The position numbers were made by a program, and so were the translations under genes. Below, piece by piece: positions 23,949 to 34,780 of a stretch of DNA of 64,000 bases (the first letter of the stretch is position 1; every line of letters starts with the position of its first letter). Origin of the DNA: JAICJC01 sp963757605 (GTDB lineage Bacteria; Actinomycetota; Thermoleophilia; Gaiellales; JAICJC01); NCBI GenBank assembly GCA_963757605.1, contig CAVWSF010000003.1, positions 496,001-560,000 of the forward strand. The letters are read 5' to 3'. Below the pieces are notes generated by a model. It was not told where the DNA came from. It saw only the letters and a program-made list of their open reading frames with translations, and did not search any database.

Positions 23949-25856
23949 ATGGCGGAGCGCGGACGCGTGTTGACGAGGACTGGGCGCTTCCTGGTCATCG
24001 CAACGGCGCTCGTGGCGGTCGCGCTCGCCGGCCCGGCGGTCGCCCCTCCGTCAGCCGCCGCGGGCGAGAGGTCGACGGACTGGAAGATGGCGTTCTCCGA
24101 TGCCATCGACTTCCAGTCGAACATCTTCGCCTCGTTCGACTCGACGCCCTACTTCATCTTCACCGAGGTCTACGACACCCTTCTCAACTACAACCTGAAG
24201 GACGGCGGGCCCGACCTCCAGAACTCGCCGACGACGTCGTACACCATCTCCAAGAGCGGCCTCGTCTACACGTTCCACCTGCGCCCGGGCATGCGCTGGA
24301 GCGACGGCAAGCCCTTCACGGCCGACGACGTCGTCTTCTCCTACGAGCACGCCGCCGACTCGAACGTCAACTCGACGTACACCGAGAACATGAAGAGCGT
24401 CGTCGCGCTCAACCCGACCACCGTGCGGATGACGCTCTCGCGCTACGACGCCCGGTTCCTCACCGGCTACATCCCGATCGTCCCCAAGCACATCTGGGCG
24501 CCGCACGCCGACACGTCGGCCCACCTCACCAAGTTCAACCCCTGCTGCCCCATGGTCGGGAGCGGCCCGTTCACGGTCACCTCGCTCGATCCCAACGGGA
24601 CGATCATCCTGAAGCCCAACCCCTACTTCTACGGCCACCCCGGCAAGATCAAGCGGATGCTCCTGATCAAGTACCAGGACGACGACGCCGCCTTGCGAGA
24701 CCTCGAGCTCGGCCAGGTCGACGCGATCAACACCGGCAAGACGACGTGGGCCGTCCAGCTGCGAAAACAGGTGCACGCCAAGATGTGGGCGTCCGCGGCC
24801 CCGGGCTTCGACGAGATCGCCATGAACATGTGCCCGCCGCAGGGCTCCCCGAGCTGCACTGGGCCCGGGAACAGCGTGCACGTGAAGGTCGTGCAGGACC
24901 AGGCGATCCGCCAGGCGCTCAACTGGGCCATCGACCGCCAGGCGATCGCGCGGATCGTCTACAACGGCCTCTACACGCCGGGCACCGGGATCATCTCCAC
25001 GTACTACAAGAGCCGCGGCTACTACACCTCGTACGCGGGCGACCCGGACATCGGGTACACGTTCGACCCCGAGAAGGCCCACCAGGTGCTGGTGCAGGGC
25101 GGCTGGGACTGCCCGCCGGTGGGATCGGACGGCACCTGCACCAAGGACGGCACGAAGGCCGAGTTCACGCTCGAGCTGCGCTCGTCGGACTCCCAGCAGC
25201 AGAACGTGGGCCTGCGGATCAAGGCGTGGGCGGCCGACGTCGGCATCAAGATCGACCTCGACACGATCACCGAGGACGCGCTGAACGCCAAGATCTACAA
25301 CCCGACGAGCTCCAAGGCCTCGGCCGACAGCGGCAAGTACGAGCCGAACTACGACGCGTTCATCTGGGGCTGGTTCGGCGACCTGGCGACGCCCGACTAC
25401 GACTTCGAGGTGCTGGCCTGCGGCAACCCGTCGTCGGACTCGTTCTGGTGCGACCAGCGCTACACGGACCTCACGAAGCAGGCGCTCTCCGAGCCCGACG
25501 CGAAGAAGCGCGTCGACCTGCTCCACCAGGCCGAGCGGATCGAGCTCGCCGCATCGCCCTACATCATCTACGACTTCGGGCCGTACCTGTCGGTGACGCG
25601 CACCGACACCTGGACGAACTACCAGCCCACGCCGCAGCCGGTCGGACAGCCGTTCGGCGTGAGCTGGATCCAGCTCCAGCTGATCGAGCCCGGGGCGAAG
25701 GCCGGCACGAGCTACGCCGGCACGCCGTGGGTGATCGCATTCATGGTGGGGACGACGGCGGTCGTGCTGCTCGTCGGGTACGTACGCCGCCGGCGCGAGG
25801 AGCGCCAGCCCCTGGAGCGGCCCGAGGCCGCCGCGACCGGAGCGCGGGCCCGGTGA
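23949..25856 (+). CDS. Extracellular solute-binding protein (SBP family 5) with C-terminal membrane anchor
   Basis: A 635-residue protein. The N-terminal signal peptide (residues about 10-40) has no lipobox Cys. The family-5 core shows VYDTLLNYNL, GLVYTFHLRPGMRWSDGKPF, TADDVVFSYEHA, and IRQALNWAIDRQAIARIVY. Near the C-terminus a single hydrophobic helix (WVIAFMVGTTAVVLLVGYV) is followed by RRRREER, so the protein is tethered from the outside with its tail in the cytoplasm. A TTGACG box (23,911) and TCGAAT (23,935) would start transcription at about the ATG, so the message may be leaderless. First gene of a complete importer operon. Confidence 0.9.
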   Translation: MAERGRVLTRTGRFLVIATALVAVALAGPAVAPPSAAAGERSTDWKMAFSDAIDFQSNIFASFDSTPYFIFTEVYDTLLNYNLKDGGPDLQNSPTTSYTISKSGLVYTFHLRPGMRWSDGKPFTADDVVFSYEHAADSNVNSTYTENMKSVVALNPTTVRMTLSRYDARFLTGYIPIVPKHIWAPHADTSAHLTKFNPCCPMVGSGPFTVTSLDPNGTIILKPNPYFYGHPGKIKRMLLIKYQDDDAALRDLELGQVDAINTGKTTWAVQLRKQVHAKMWASAAPGFDEIAMNMCPPQGSPSCTGPGNSVHVKVVQDQAIRQALNWAIDRQAIARIVYNGLYTPGTGIISTYYKSRGYYTSYAGDPDIGYTFDPEKAHQVLVQGGWDCPPVGSDGTCTKDGTKAEFTLELRSSDSQQQNVGLRIKAWAADVGIKIDLDTITEDALNAKIYNPTSSKASADSGKYEPNYDAFIWGWFGDLATPDYDFEVLACGNPSSDSFWCDQRYTDLTKQALSEPDAKKRVDLLHQAERIELAASPYIIYDFGPYLSVTRTDTWTNYQPTPQPVGQPFGVSWIQLQLIEPGAKAGTSYAGTPWVIAFMVGTTAVVLLVGYVRRRREERQPLERPEAAATGARAR

Positions 25857-26812
25857 AGCCCGCCGCAAAGAAGATCGCGGTCGCCTTCAGCACGCTCGTC
25901 TTCGTCCTCGTCTTCAACTTCTTCCTCTTCCGCATCGCGGGCAACCCGAAGAACGACCTGATCCGCGGGAACCCGCGTCTGTCCGAGGCCGGGCGCGAGC
26001 GGCTGATCCACCAGCGTGGGCTTGACCAGGGCTATCTGACCCAGTTTCGGATCTACGTCTCGGACACGCTCCACGGTGACTTCGGGACGAGCTTCCAGAC
26101 CAACCAGCCCGTCTCGAAGATGATGTGGGAGGCGCTGCCGAACACGCTGATCCTGGTCGGGATCTCCACGCTGCTGGCCACGATCATCGGCTCGTGGCTC
26201 GGCATCTACGCCGCCGCCAACCGCGGCTCACCAGGCGACACCACGGTCGTGCAGACGTCGCTCTTCTTCTACGCGATGCCCGACTTCTGGGCCGGCATGG
26301 TCCTGATCTGGTTCTTCGCCGTGGAGGTCGGCCTCTTCCCCACCGGGCAGAAGTCCGAGCCGGGCGCGAGCTTCTCGACGCTCGGCTATATGTGGAACGT
26401 CGCCCAGCACGCGACGCTCCCGATCATCACGCTCACGATCGGGATCATCGGCCAGTACGTCGTCATCATGCGCTCGTCGCTCGCCGACGTGATGGGCGAG
26501 GACTTCGTGACGACGGCCCGCGCGATTGGCCTCCCACGTCATCGCGTCCTTCGCCGCGCGACGCGGAACGCCATCCTGCCCGTCGTCGCGCTCTCGGCCA
26601 TCACCCTCGGATTCGTCGTGTCGGGCGCGACCGTCGTCGAGACCCTCTTCTCGTGGCCGGGGATGGGCCTCCTCTCCTACAACGCCATCCTGAACAAGGA
26701 CTATCCGGTCATGCAGGGGGTCTTCCTCGTCGCGTCGGCCGGTGTGATCATCGCGAACCTGATCGCCGACCTCGCCTACACCTACCTCGACCCGCGGGTG
26801 CGCACGTCGTGA
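25853..26812 (+). CDS. Dipeptide-type ABC importer permease, DppB class (second importer)
   Basis: A 319-residue permease from GTG 25,853 (GTGA overlap with the binding protein stop). The first helix is AVAFSTLVFVLVFNFFLFRI followed by AGNPKNDLIRGNPRLS, a variant of the usual PGDP loop. The coupling loop is TTARAIGLPRHRVLRRATRNA, and VVETLFSWPGMGLLSYNAI and LDPRV are near the end. It forms the channel with the next gene. Confidence 0.95.
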   Translation: MKPAAKKIAVAFSTLVFVLVFNFFLFRIAGNPKNDLIRGNPRLSEAGRERLIHQRGLDQGYLTQFRIYVSDTLHGDFGTSFQTNQPVSKMMWEALPNTLILVGISTLLATIIGSWLGIYAAANRGSPGDTTVVQTSLFFYAMPDFWAGMVLIWFFAVEVGLFPTGQKSEPGASFSTLGYMWNVAQHATLPIITLTIGIIGQYVVIMRSSLADVMGEDFVTTARAIGLPRHRVLRRATRNAILPVVALSAITLGFVVSGATVVETLFSWPGMGLLSYNAILNKDYPVMQGVFLVASAGVIIANLIADLAYTYLDPRVRTS

Positions 26813-27759
26813 GCGCCGAGAGCGCCACCGCCGGACGGGCCGAGCTGCCCGCCGAGCGCGGATTCTTCGGCCGCATCGCCGCAGGGACGGCGCATTCCAT
26901 CCGCCTCCTGTGCGGGAGCAAGGGCGGCATGGTCGGCCTCTTCATCCTCGTCTTCTTCACGCTCATCGCGATCTTCGGCCCGTGGATCGCCCCGCAGGAT
27001 CCGGCCGCCTCGTCGTCGTACTCGGACCACATCCTTCAGGCGCCGTCGTCGGCCCACTGGCTCGGCACCGAGGAGACCGGGCGCGACGTGCTCTCGCTCC
27101 TCATCCTCGGCACCCGGATCTCGATGATCGTCGGCATCTCGGCGGCGCTCGTCTCCGCCGTGATCGGCGGGATCATCGGGATCTCGGCCGGCTTCTTCGG
27201 CGGCTGGATCGACAACGGCCTGACCGCCATCGACGACTGGTTCCTGGTGATCCCGTTCCTGCCGCTCGCGATCGTGCTCGTGTCGCTGCTCGGACCGAGG
27301 ACCGGCGACCTTCCGTTCGGCAAGCTCTCGATCGTGATCCTCGTGATCGGCGTGACCGGCTGGGCTGGGACATCGCGCATCATCCGAAGTCAGGTGCTCT
27401 CGGTGAAGGAGCGGATGTTCGTCGAGCGCTCGCACGCGCTCGGCGCGTCGACGTTCTGGATCCTGCGCAAGCAGATCCTGCCCAACGTGCTGCCGCTGAT
27501 CTTCGCCAATACGGTGCTGATCATCGCCCTCTCGATCCTCGCGGAGTCGACGCTCTCGTTCCTGGGCCTCGGCGACATCACCCATCCGTCGTGGGGCACG
27601 ATGCTCGACACGGCCAACGAATCGGGGGCGGTGTCGGCCGGCGCGTGGTGGTACTTCATCCCGCCCGGCCTCTGCATCTGCCTCCTCGTCATGGGCTTCA
27701 CCCTGGTCGGGTACGCGATCGAGGAGATCATCAACCCGCGCCTCCGGGAGCGCCGCTAG
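26809..27759 (+). CDS. Dipeptide-type ABC importer permease, DppC class (second importer)
   Basis: A 316-residue permease from GTG 26,809. After the first helix it has AHWLGTEETGRDVLSLLILG, the DppC/OppC class motif. The coupling loop reads ERSHALGASTFWILRKQILPN and the late motif LSFLGLGDITHPSWGTML. Both junctions are four-base overlaps or direct abutment, so all five importer genes are probably one transcript. Confidence 0.95.
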   Translation: MSAESATAGRAELPAERGFFGRIAAGTAHSIRLLCGSKGGMVGLFILVFFTLIAIFGPWIAPQDPAASSSYSDHILQAPSSAHWLGTEETGRDVLSLLILGTRISMIVGISAALVSAVIGGIIGISAGFFGGWIDNGLTAIDDWFLVIPFLPLAIVLVSLLGPRTGDLPFGKLSIVILVIGVTGWAGTSRIIRSQVLSVKERMFVERSHALGASTFWILRKQILPNVLPLIFANTVLIIALSILAESTLSFLGLGDITHPSWGTMLDTANESGAVSAGAWWYFIPPGLCICLLVMGFTLVGYAIEEIINPRLRERR

Positions 27760-28781
27760 ATGGCCGCCGCCGAGCCGGTCCCGGCGACCGGCGACGTCCT
27801 GCTCGACGTGCGCGACCTGGCGGTCGCATACCGCGACGGCGACGGGCGCGAGGTGCGCCTGATCGACGGCGTGAACCTCCAGCTCCGCCGCGGCGAGGCC
27901 CTCGGGCTGGCCGGCGAGTCGGGCTGCGGCAAGACGACCACGGCGCTCGCGCTGCTCGGGCTCCTGCCCTCGAACCTCTACCGGGCCGAGGGCACGGTCG
28001 ACATCAACTCGACCCGCGGCATCATGCACGTCCACCACCGCACCGAGCGCGGCCTTCGCGACCTGCGCTGGAACACGGTCTCGATCGTCTTCCAGGGGGC
28101 GATGAACGCGCTCGACCCGGTCCAGCGCGTGGGCGACCAGATCGCGACCGCAATCCGGCTGCACGATCCCGGCGCCGACGAGCGCACCGTCAAGGCGCGG
28201 ATAGCGGAGCTCTTCGGGTACGTCGGGATCACCGCGACACGCGCCGGCCAGTACCCGCACGAGTTCTCGGGCGGCATGCGCCAGCGGGTGATGATCGCCC
28301 TCGCGCTCGCGTGCAACCCGGATCTCATCATCGGCGACGAGCCGACGACGGCGCTCGACGTGATGATGCAGGCCCAGATTCTCGAGCTCCTGGAGGGGCT
28401 GCGAGCCGACTTTGGCCTCTCGATGATCCTCATTACCCACGACCTCTCGGTGCTGGCCGAGACGTGCGATCGGGTGGCGATCATGTACGGCGGCGAGATC
28501 GCCGAGACGGGCTCGATCGCCGACGTCTTCCGCGAGCCGCACCACCCGTACACGCGCCGGCTGCTCGGGGCCTTTCCCACGGTCGGCGGCCCACGCGAGC
28601 TGGCGCCCGCCATCCCCGGCATCCCGCCCGATCCCACGGACGTGGCGGACGGCTGCCGCTTCGCGCCCCGCTGCCACGCCGCCCAGGCCGAGTGCGTGAA
28701 TGGGCGGGTGCCGATGCGGCCGGTCACGGGCGACCGCGCCGCCCGCTGCCTCTTCGCGCCGTGGCAGGGAGGCGCGCCGCT

Positions 28782-28785
<4 letters not shown>
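27760..28785 (+). CDS. Dipeptide-type ABC importer ATPase, DppD class (second importer)
   Basis: A 341-residue ATPase with Walker A GESGCGKTT, Q-loop VFQGAMNALDPVQRV, signature FSGGMRQRVMIALAL, Walker B LIIGDEPTTALD and C-terminal GCRFAPRCHAAQAEC. The QGAMNAL version of the Q-loop region is, from memory, common in archaeal, Thermotoga and actinobacterial importers of oligosaccharides as well as peptides, so a sugar substrate is possible. ATG 27,760 immediately follows the permease stop. Confidence 0.94.
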
Positions 28786-29765
<980 letters not shown>

Positions 29766-29796
29766 ACTTCTTCGGGCGTGCGAGAGTCTCAGAGTC

Positions 29797-30870
29797 ATGT
29801 GGCGACGCGTGGCTCTGGTTCTCGTCCTCTCCCAGGCGCTGGCCGGCTGCAGCCTGGGCGGCAGCGCGGGGCCGTCATCGGCGGAGGATGCCTCGCCGGC
29901 GAAGCTCCGCATCCTGCGCGAGTCGTTCGCGATCCCGCGCTGGTATCACCGGGCATCGTCGATCGCCGCGCTCGCTCGCCAGTTCCCGATCGCGCTGGTG
30001 CGACCGAATGCGCCGCTCGCCTCGGACGGGTCGATCGATTCGGCGTGGACAGGGAGCGTGAACGCGTCCGGGGAGAGCCCGATCGTGCTCGTCTGGGGCT
30101 CCGGGGTGGTCGAGACCATCTCGCGCTGGCGCTGCAACTGTGAGGCGACCGCGAGCCTGAGGGACATGGGGCATCGGGCACCGTTTCGGTTCCTCATCCT
30201 GCGCGGAGCGCCCGCGATTACCGCCCCGTCGGCCCCGCTGAAGCGGGGAGGGATCGGTTTGATCTCACGAGCACAGGTGGCCTACGGCCAGCCCGCGAGC
30301 ATCGAGACGGTCCGCGACGGCTACAACATCACCCTCTACCAGTTCGGTGCTCACGTCCAGCCGGGGCTGATCGCGGCCGCCCGGACGCTGCCGGTGGCAC
30401 ACACCGCCTTCCGGTGGAGCGGCTACTACGCGGCCGGTGCTGCGGTCGGTGCGTGGAACGGCGCCAAGGGCTTCGAAGTGGCCCCCCAAGGAGGAGCCAC
30501 GTTCGGCATCGGCGTGGCCCTGAAGAACGTGACCGGCAAGCCGCTCACGATCACCGGCATCAGTGCGTTGAACGGCTTCATCCGCCTGATCGGGGCCCAT
30601 CTCCGCCCGTACTCACCGCCCACCGGAACGGCGCTGCTGTCCTGGCTTCACCGCCCGTACGACGCCACGCCCGAACGGCTCGACGACGTGCTCCAGCCGA
30701 ACCGCTCGGCCGCGGTGCAGCTCGACTTCCGCGTCCGGAACCCGTGCATCCACTGGGCGGGGCTGATCTACGACCGCGTTGTCGAGGTCGCCTACACCCA
30801 GGGTGGCGAAAGCCACATCCAGGAGATCCCGATGGTGCCGCTCACCATCACGCACCGCCCCAGCTGCTGA
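29797..30870 (+). CDS. Lipoprotein of unknown function
   Basis: A 357-residue predicted lipoprotein: signal RRVALVLVLSQALAGC gives lipobox ALAGC. The mature part is beta-rich, with a central region (VALKNVTGKPLTITGISAL, GAHLRPYSPPTGTALLSWL) that resembles an immunoglobulin-like fold in its second half, and cysteine pairs CNC near residue 112 and a final Cys. ATG 29,797 is 31 bases after the importer operon, so it may be co-transcribed. Family not recognised. A convergent palindromic terminator follows. Confidence 0.65.
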   Translation: MWRRVALVLVLSQALAGCSLGGSAGPSSAEDASPAKLRILRESFAIPRWYHRASSIAALARQFPIALVRPNAPLASDGSIDSAWTGSVNASGESPIVLVWGSGVVETISRWRCNCEATASLRDMGHRAPFRFLILRGAPAITAPSAPLKRGGIGLISRAQVAYGQPASIETVRDGYNITLYQFGAHVQPGLIAAARTLPVAHTAFRWSGYYAAGAAVGAWNGAKGFEVAPQGGATFGIGVALKNVTGKPLTITGISALNGFIRLIGAHLRPYSPPTGTALLSWLHRPYDATPERLDDVLQPNRSAAVQLDFRVRNPCIHWAGLIYDRVVEVAYTQGGESHIQEIPMVPLTITHRPSC

Positions 30871-30871
30871 G

Positions 30872-30902
30872 TGAAAAATTGGGGTCTGACCCCGTTTTTT
30901 CA
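30872..30902. repeat. GGGGTCWGACCCC palindromic repeat, copy 2 (bidirectional terminator-like)
   Basis: TGAAAAA-TT-GGGGTC-T-GACCCC-G-TTTTTTCA: the inner six bases on each side match copies 1 and 3; the outer A and T tracts pair with one mismatch and one wobble. It starts two bases after the lipoprotein stop and its right arm contains the stop codon of the convergent DUF47 gene, an ideal place for a shared terminator. Confidence 0.75.
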
Positions 30903-31514
30903 GCTCTCCTTGAGGACGGAGTACCAGACGCGCTCCGCCACGTCGATCAGGCCGTCGCTCGTGCGGGCCAGGCGGCGGTAGAGCTCGCGGCGGGCGGCCA
31001 CCTCGTGCATGTCGGCGACCTCGATCAGTGCCGACATCCCGGCCCGGTATGCGCGCTCGACCGGCCGCTGGCTCTCGAGGGCCGCGTCGGCCGCTTCCGT
31101 GGCCGACGGGCCGCTGCCGCCGCCGAGCGCCGCGAACGCATCGGCCAGGTGGTGGGTGCCCTCGGCGAGCGCCGCCGCCAGCTCCGCCATCGGCGGATCC
31201 GGCCGCCGCCCCAGCACCTCCGCCTCGCGGACGATGTTCTTGGCCGCGTTCATCACCCGGTCGAGCCCGGTCGAGAGCTGGAAGATGTCCTCGGGCTCGA
31301 GCGGCGTCGAGAACGCCTCGGAGAGCGCGGCCCGCAGCTCGCGCTTGCGGTCGTCGGCAAGGTGCTCGCATTCGCGGATGCGCTCCGCCGCAGCGTCGTC
31401 GCCCGCCGCCCACGCCGCCAGGGCGTCGAGGCCGTCGACCGTGACTGCGGTCTGGGCCCGGAGCGCGCCGAGGACGTCGGGCGAATGCGGCAGGAACCAG
31501 CGGCTCGAGGTCAC
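30900..31514 (-). CDS. DUF47/PhoU-like phosphate transport regulator
   Basis: A 204-residue all-helical protein of the DUF47 family, which accompanies Pit phosphate transporters and resembles PhoU. It shows the expected acidic helices: CEHLADDRKRELRAALSEAF, FSTPLEPEDIFQLSTGLDRV, and DMHEVAARRELYRRLARTSD, with the E/D-rich metal-binding helix pairs. GTG 31,514 overlaps nothing upstream but its partner's stop (GTGA). It probably modulates the adjoining Pit transporter. Confidence 0.88.
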   Translation of the reverse strand: MTSSRWFLPHSPDVLGALRAQTAVTVDGLDALAAWAAGDDAAAERIRECEHLADDRKRELRAALSEAFSTPLEPEDIFQLSTGLDRVMNAAKNIVREAEVLGRRPDPPMAELAAALAEGTHHLADAFAALGGGSGPSATEAADAALESQRPVERAYRAGMSALIEVADMHEVAARRELYRRLARTSDGLIDVAERVWYSVLKES

Positions 31515-32515
31515 GTGAGACCGACCCAGACCACCGCGAGCAGGCCGCCGAGCACGGCTGCAGCGGGCAGCGTTGCGAGCCAGGCGAATCCCATCGCGCG
31601 CACGACGGTCCAGCGTACATGGCGCCAGCGGCGCCGTCCGACCCCCACCCCGATCACCGACGAGGCCACCACGTGCGTTGTCGAGACGGGGGCACCCACG
31701 AGCGACGAGCCCAGGATGACCGCCGTCGAGGCCGCCTGGCTCGAGAACCCGTCGATCGGGTGCAGGTGGAAGATCCGCCGGCCGACGGTGCGCACGATCG
31801 ACCAGCCGCCCATGGCCGTGCCGAGCGTGAGCATCGCGCCGGACGCCACCTTGACCCACAGCGGGACCGACAGCGTGTCCAGCCGTCCGTCCGCAAGCAG
31901 GATCGCCGCCGTCACGCCCATCGCCTTCTGCGCGTCGTTCGCGCCGTGGCTGAACGAGAGCGCCGCCGACATCGCCCACTCGCCGGCCCGCACCGGCTCC
32001 CCGAGCCGGCGGGTGCCGCGGCGCAGGGCGAAGTGGACGAGACGCGCCGCCGCGGTTCCGAACACGAGCCCGATCACAGGCGAGATCGCAAGCGCGATCA
32101 GGACGCCGAACACGCCCGAGGGCTGCCAGCCGTCCAGGCCGCCCCAGTTCACGCCGTCGACGCCGGTCGTCGCCACCGCCGCCCCCACCAGGCCGCCGAC
32201 GAGCGCGTGCCCCGAGCTGGAGGGCAGGCCGCGCCGCCACGTGGCGACGTTCCAGGCTGTCGCCGCCAGCGCCCCAGCGCCGATGACCGCCACTCCTTGA
32301 TCGGCCGGCACCGTGACGATGCCGGCGATCGTGTCGGCCACGGCCGTCCCGATCAGGACGGCGCCCAGCATGTTGAACACGGCCGAGAGCGCGACCGCCT
32401 GTCCGGGCCGGGCGCCGCGCGTCGCAACCAGCGTCGCGATCGCGTTCGCGGCGTCGTGAAACCCGTTCGTCAGCGAGAACGCGAGCGAGCACGCCACGGC
32501 CAGCGCCAGCGACAT
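31511..32515 (-). CDS. pit: Inorganic phosphate transporter, Pit family
   Basis: A 334-residue permease with the two inverted PiT signatures: TNGFHDAANAIATLVATRGA near the N-terminus and SHGANDAQKAMGVTAAIL in the second half, each followed by hydrophobic helices. Pit carriers import metal-phosphate with protons at low affinity. ATG 32,515 lies 12 bases after the PPK2 gene; order PPK2-Pit-DUF47 suggests one phosphate operon. Confidence 0.94.
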   Translation of the reverse strand: MSLALAVACSLAFSLTNGFHDAANAIATLVATRGARPGQAVALSAVFNMLGAVLIGTAVADTIAGIVTVPADQGVAVIGAGALAATAWNVATWRRGLPSSSGHALVGGLVGAAVATTGVDGVNWGGLDGWQPSGVFGVLIALAISPVIGLVFGTAAARLVHFALRRGTRRLGEPVRAGEWAMSAALSFSHGANDAQKAMGVTAAILLADGRLDTLSVPLWVKVASGAMLTLGTAMGGWSIVRTVGRRIFHLHPIDGFSSQAASTAVILGSSLVGAPVSTTHVVASSVIGVGVGRRRWRHVRWTVVRAMGFAWLATLPAAAVLGGLLAVVWVGLT

Positions 32516-32527
32516 GCGGAGATGATG

Positions 32528-33340
32528 TCAGCCCAGGCGTGCGGCGTGATCGGGCACGTAGTGCTGCGTCACGCGTGGGGGACGGCGGTAGCCATCCTCG
32601 GACTGGCGCCGCGGGAGCTCCACGGGCTTCGGCGTGCGGTCCTCGTAGGGGATCCGGCTCAGGAAGTGCGAGATGCAGTTCAGGCGCGCGCGCCGCTTGT
32701 CGTCGGCCTCGACGACGAACCAGGGCGATTCGGGCAGGTCGGTGTGAACGAACATCTCGTCCTTCGCGCGCGAGTAGTCGATGTAGTGGCTGCGCGACTC
32801 GAGGTCCATCGGTGAGAGCTTCCAGCGCTTCGTCTCGTCCCTGATCCGGTCGCGGAAGCGCTTGAGCTGCTCCTCGTCGGACACCGAGAACCAGTACTTG
32901 GTGAGCAGGATGCCGTCGTCGATCAGCATCCGCTCGAAAGCCGGGCACTGGCGCAGGAAGAGCTGGTGCTGGGCCGGGGTGCAGAACCCGAGCACTCGCT
33001 CGACCCCCGCCCGGTTGTACCAGCTGCGGTCGAAGAGCACGATCTCGCCCGCCGACGGCATGTGCGCGGCGTAGCGCTGGAAGTACCACTGCGTCTGCTC
33101 GCGCTCACTGGGCGCCGGCAGCGCGGCGATGCGGGCCTGGCGGGGGTTGAGCGGCTCCATGATCCGCTTGATGGTCCCGCCCTTGCCGGCGGCGTCGCGG
33201 CCCTCGAACACGACCACCACGCGCACGCCCTCCTCGCGCACCCAGTACTGCATGCGCGCCAGCTCGAGCTGGAGGCGAACGAGCTCCTTGTCGTAGAGCT
33301 TCTTGGGAACACGCTCGACTTTTCCGTTGTCACGCGACAT
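32528..33340 (-). CDS. ppk2: Polyphosphate kinase 2
   Basis: A 270-residue cytoplasmic PPK2 of the single-domain type. Walker A is EGRDAAGKGGTIKR (residues 46-59), Walker B region is IVLFDRSWYNRAGVERVLGF, and the lid has KRWKLSPMDLESRSHYIDYS. PPK2 transfers phosphate between polyphosphate and nucleotides (usually NDP to NTP). The neighbours Pit and DUF47 make a phosphate uptake-storage unit. The ADP versus AMP/GDP preference cannot be read from sequence with certainty. Confidence 0.94.
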   Translation of the reverse strand: MSRDNGKVERVPKKLYDKELVRLQLELARMQYWVREEGVRVVVVFEGRDAAGKGGTIKRIMEPLNPRQARIAALPAPSEREQTQWYFQRYAAHMPSAGEIVLFDRSWYNRAGVERVLGFCTPAQHQLFLRQCPAFERMLIDDGILLTKYWFSVSDEEQLKRFRDRIRDETKRWKLSPMDLESRSHYIDYSRAKDEMFVHTDLPESPWFVVEADDKRRARLNCISHFLSRIPYEDRTPKPVELPRRQSEDGYRRPPRVTQHYVPDHAARLG

Positions 33341-33361
33341 GCCCGGCCCCCGAGCGTAGCA

Positions 33362-33829
33362 CTAGCCATTGGTGAGCGAAACTGCGGCCCGGGCCAGCTC
33401 CTCCACGTCGGGTACCTCGGCGTCCTCGTAGCGCCACGCGCCGCGGATGACGCCGTCGCCGTCGATCAGGAAGCAGCTTCGGACGGGCGTGTCGACGAGG
33501 CCGTCCAGATCCTGGGCGACGCCGAACGCGCGCACGGCCTCCCCGGTCCAGTCGGAGAGGAGCGGGTAGTCGAGCCACTGCTGCTCGCCCCACTTCTTGT
33601 GCGAGTACGGGCTGTCGCGCGAGATCGCGGCGATGCGCACCCCCGCCACCCCGAACACCGCGCTCCTGTCACGCAGGAGCCGCAGCTCGTTTCGTCAGGT
33701 GCCGGTCCAGTCGTAGAGGTAGAACGCGAGGAGCAGCGGCCCCTCCGCTGCGAACTCCGCGAGCCGGACCGGGTGGACGTCGTTGTCGAAAACGGTGACG
33801 TCGGGGACACGGTCGCCGGGCTGCAGCAC
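33362..33829 (-). CDS. Probable selenocysteine-containing peroxiredoxin (in-frame UGA at catalytic position)
   Basis: Read from GTG 33,829 with the TGA at 33,697-33,695 as Sec, this is a 155-residue AhpC/BCP-type peroxiredoxin. It contains LQPGDRVPDVTVFD, then FYLYDWTGTURNELRLLRD where U45 stands exactly at the peroxidatic Cys of the TxxC motif, then GISRD-like AAISRDSPYSHKKWG, FPLLSDW-like YPLLSDWTGEAVRAFGVA, and PVRSCFLIDGDGVIR with the conserved Arg117 and a possible resolving Cys119. Peroxiredoxins reduce peroxides with thiols. A hairpin fitting bacterial SECIS rules follows the UGA. It is the last gene of the third importer operon. Alternative: nonsense mutation or sequencing error of a Cys codon. 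Confidence 0.75.
33662..33697 (-). promoter_or_regulatory. Putative bacterial SECIS element after the UGA codon
   Basis: Minus strand: UGA, 21 bases, loop CGUGA closed by the perfect stem GCUCCUG / CAGGAGC (33,680-33,674 with 33,668-33,662). With a bulged G the stem extends by two pairs. Bacterial SECIS rules as I know them ask for a G among the first two loop bases and about 16-37 bases between UGA and the loop; both hold. Confidence 0.6.
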
Positions 33830-33847
33830 GCGGCGGAGACTAGACCG

Positions 33848-34776
<929 letters not shown>

Positions 34777-34780
<4 letters not shown>

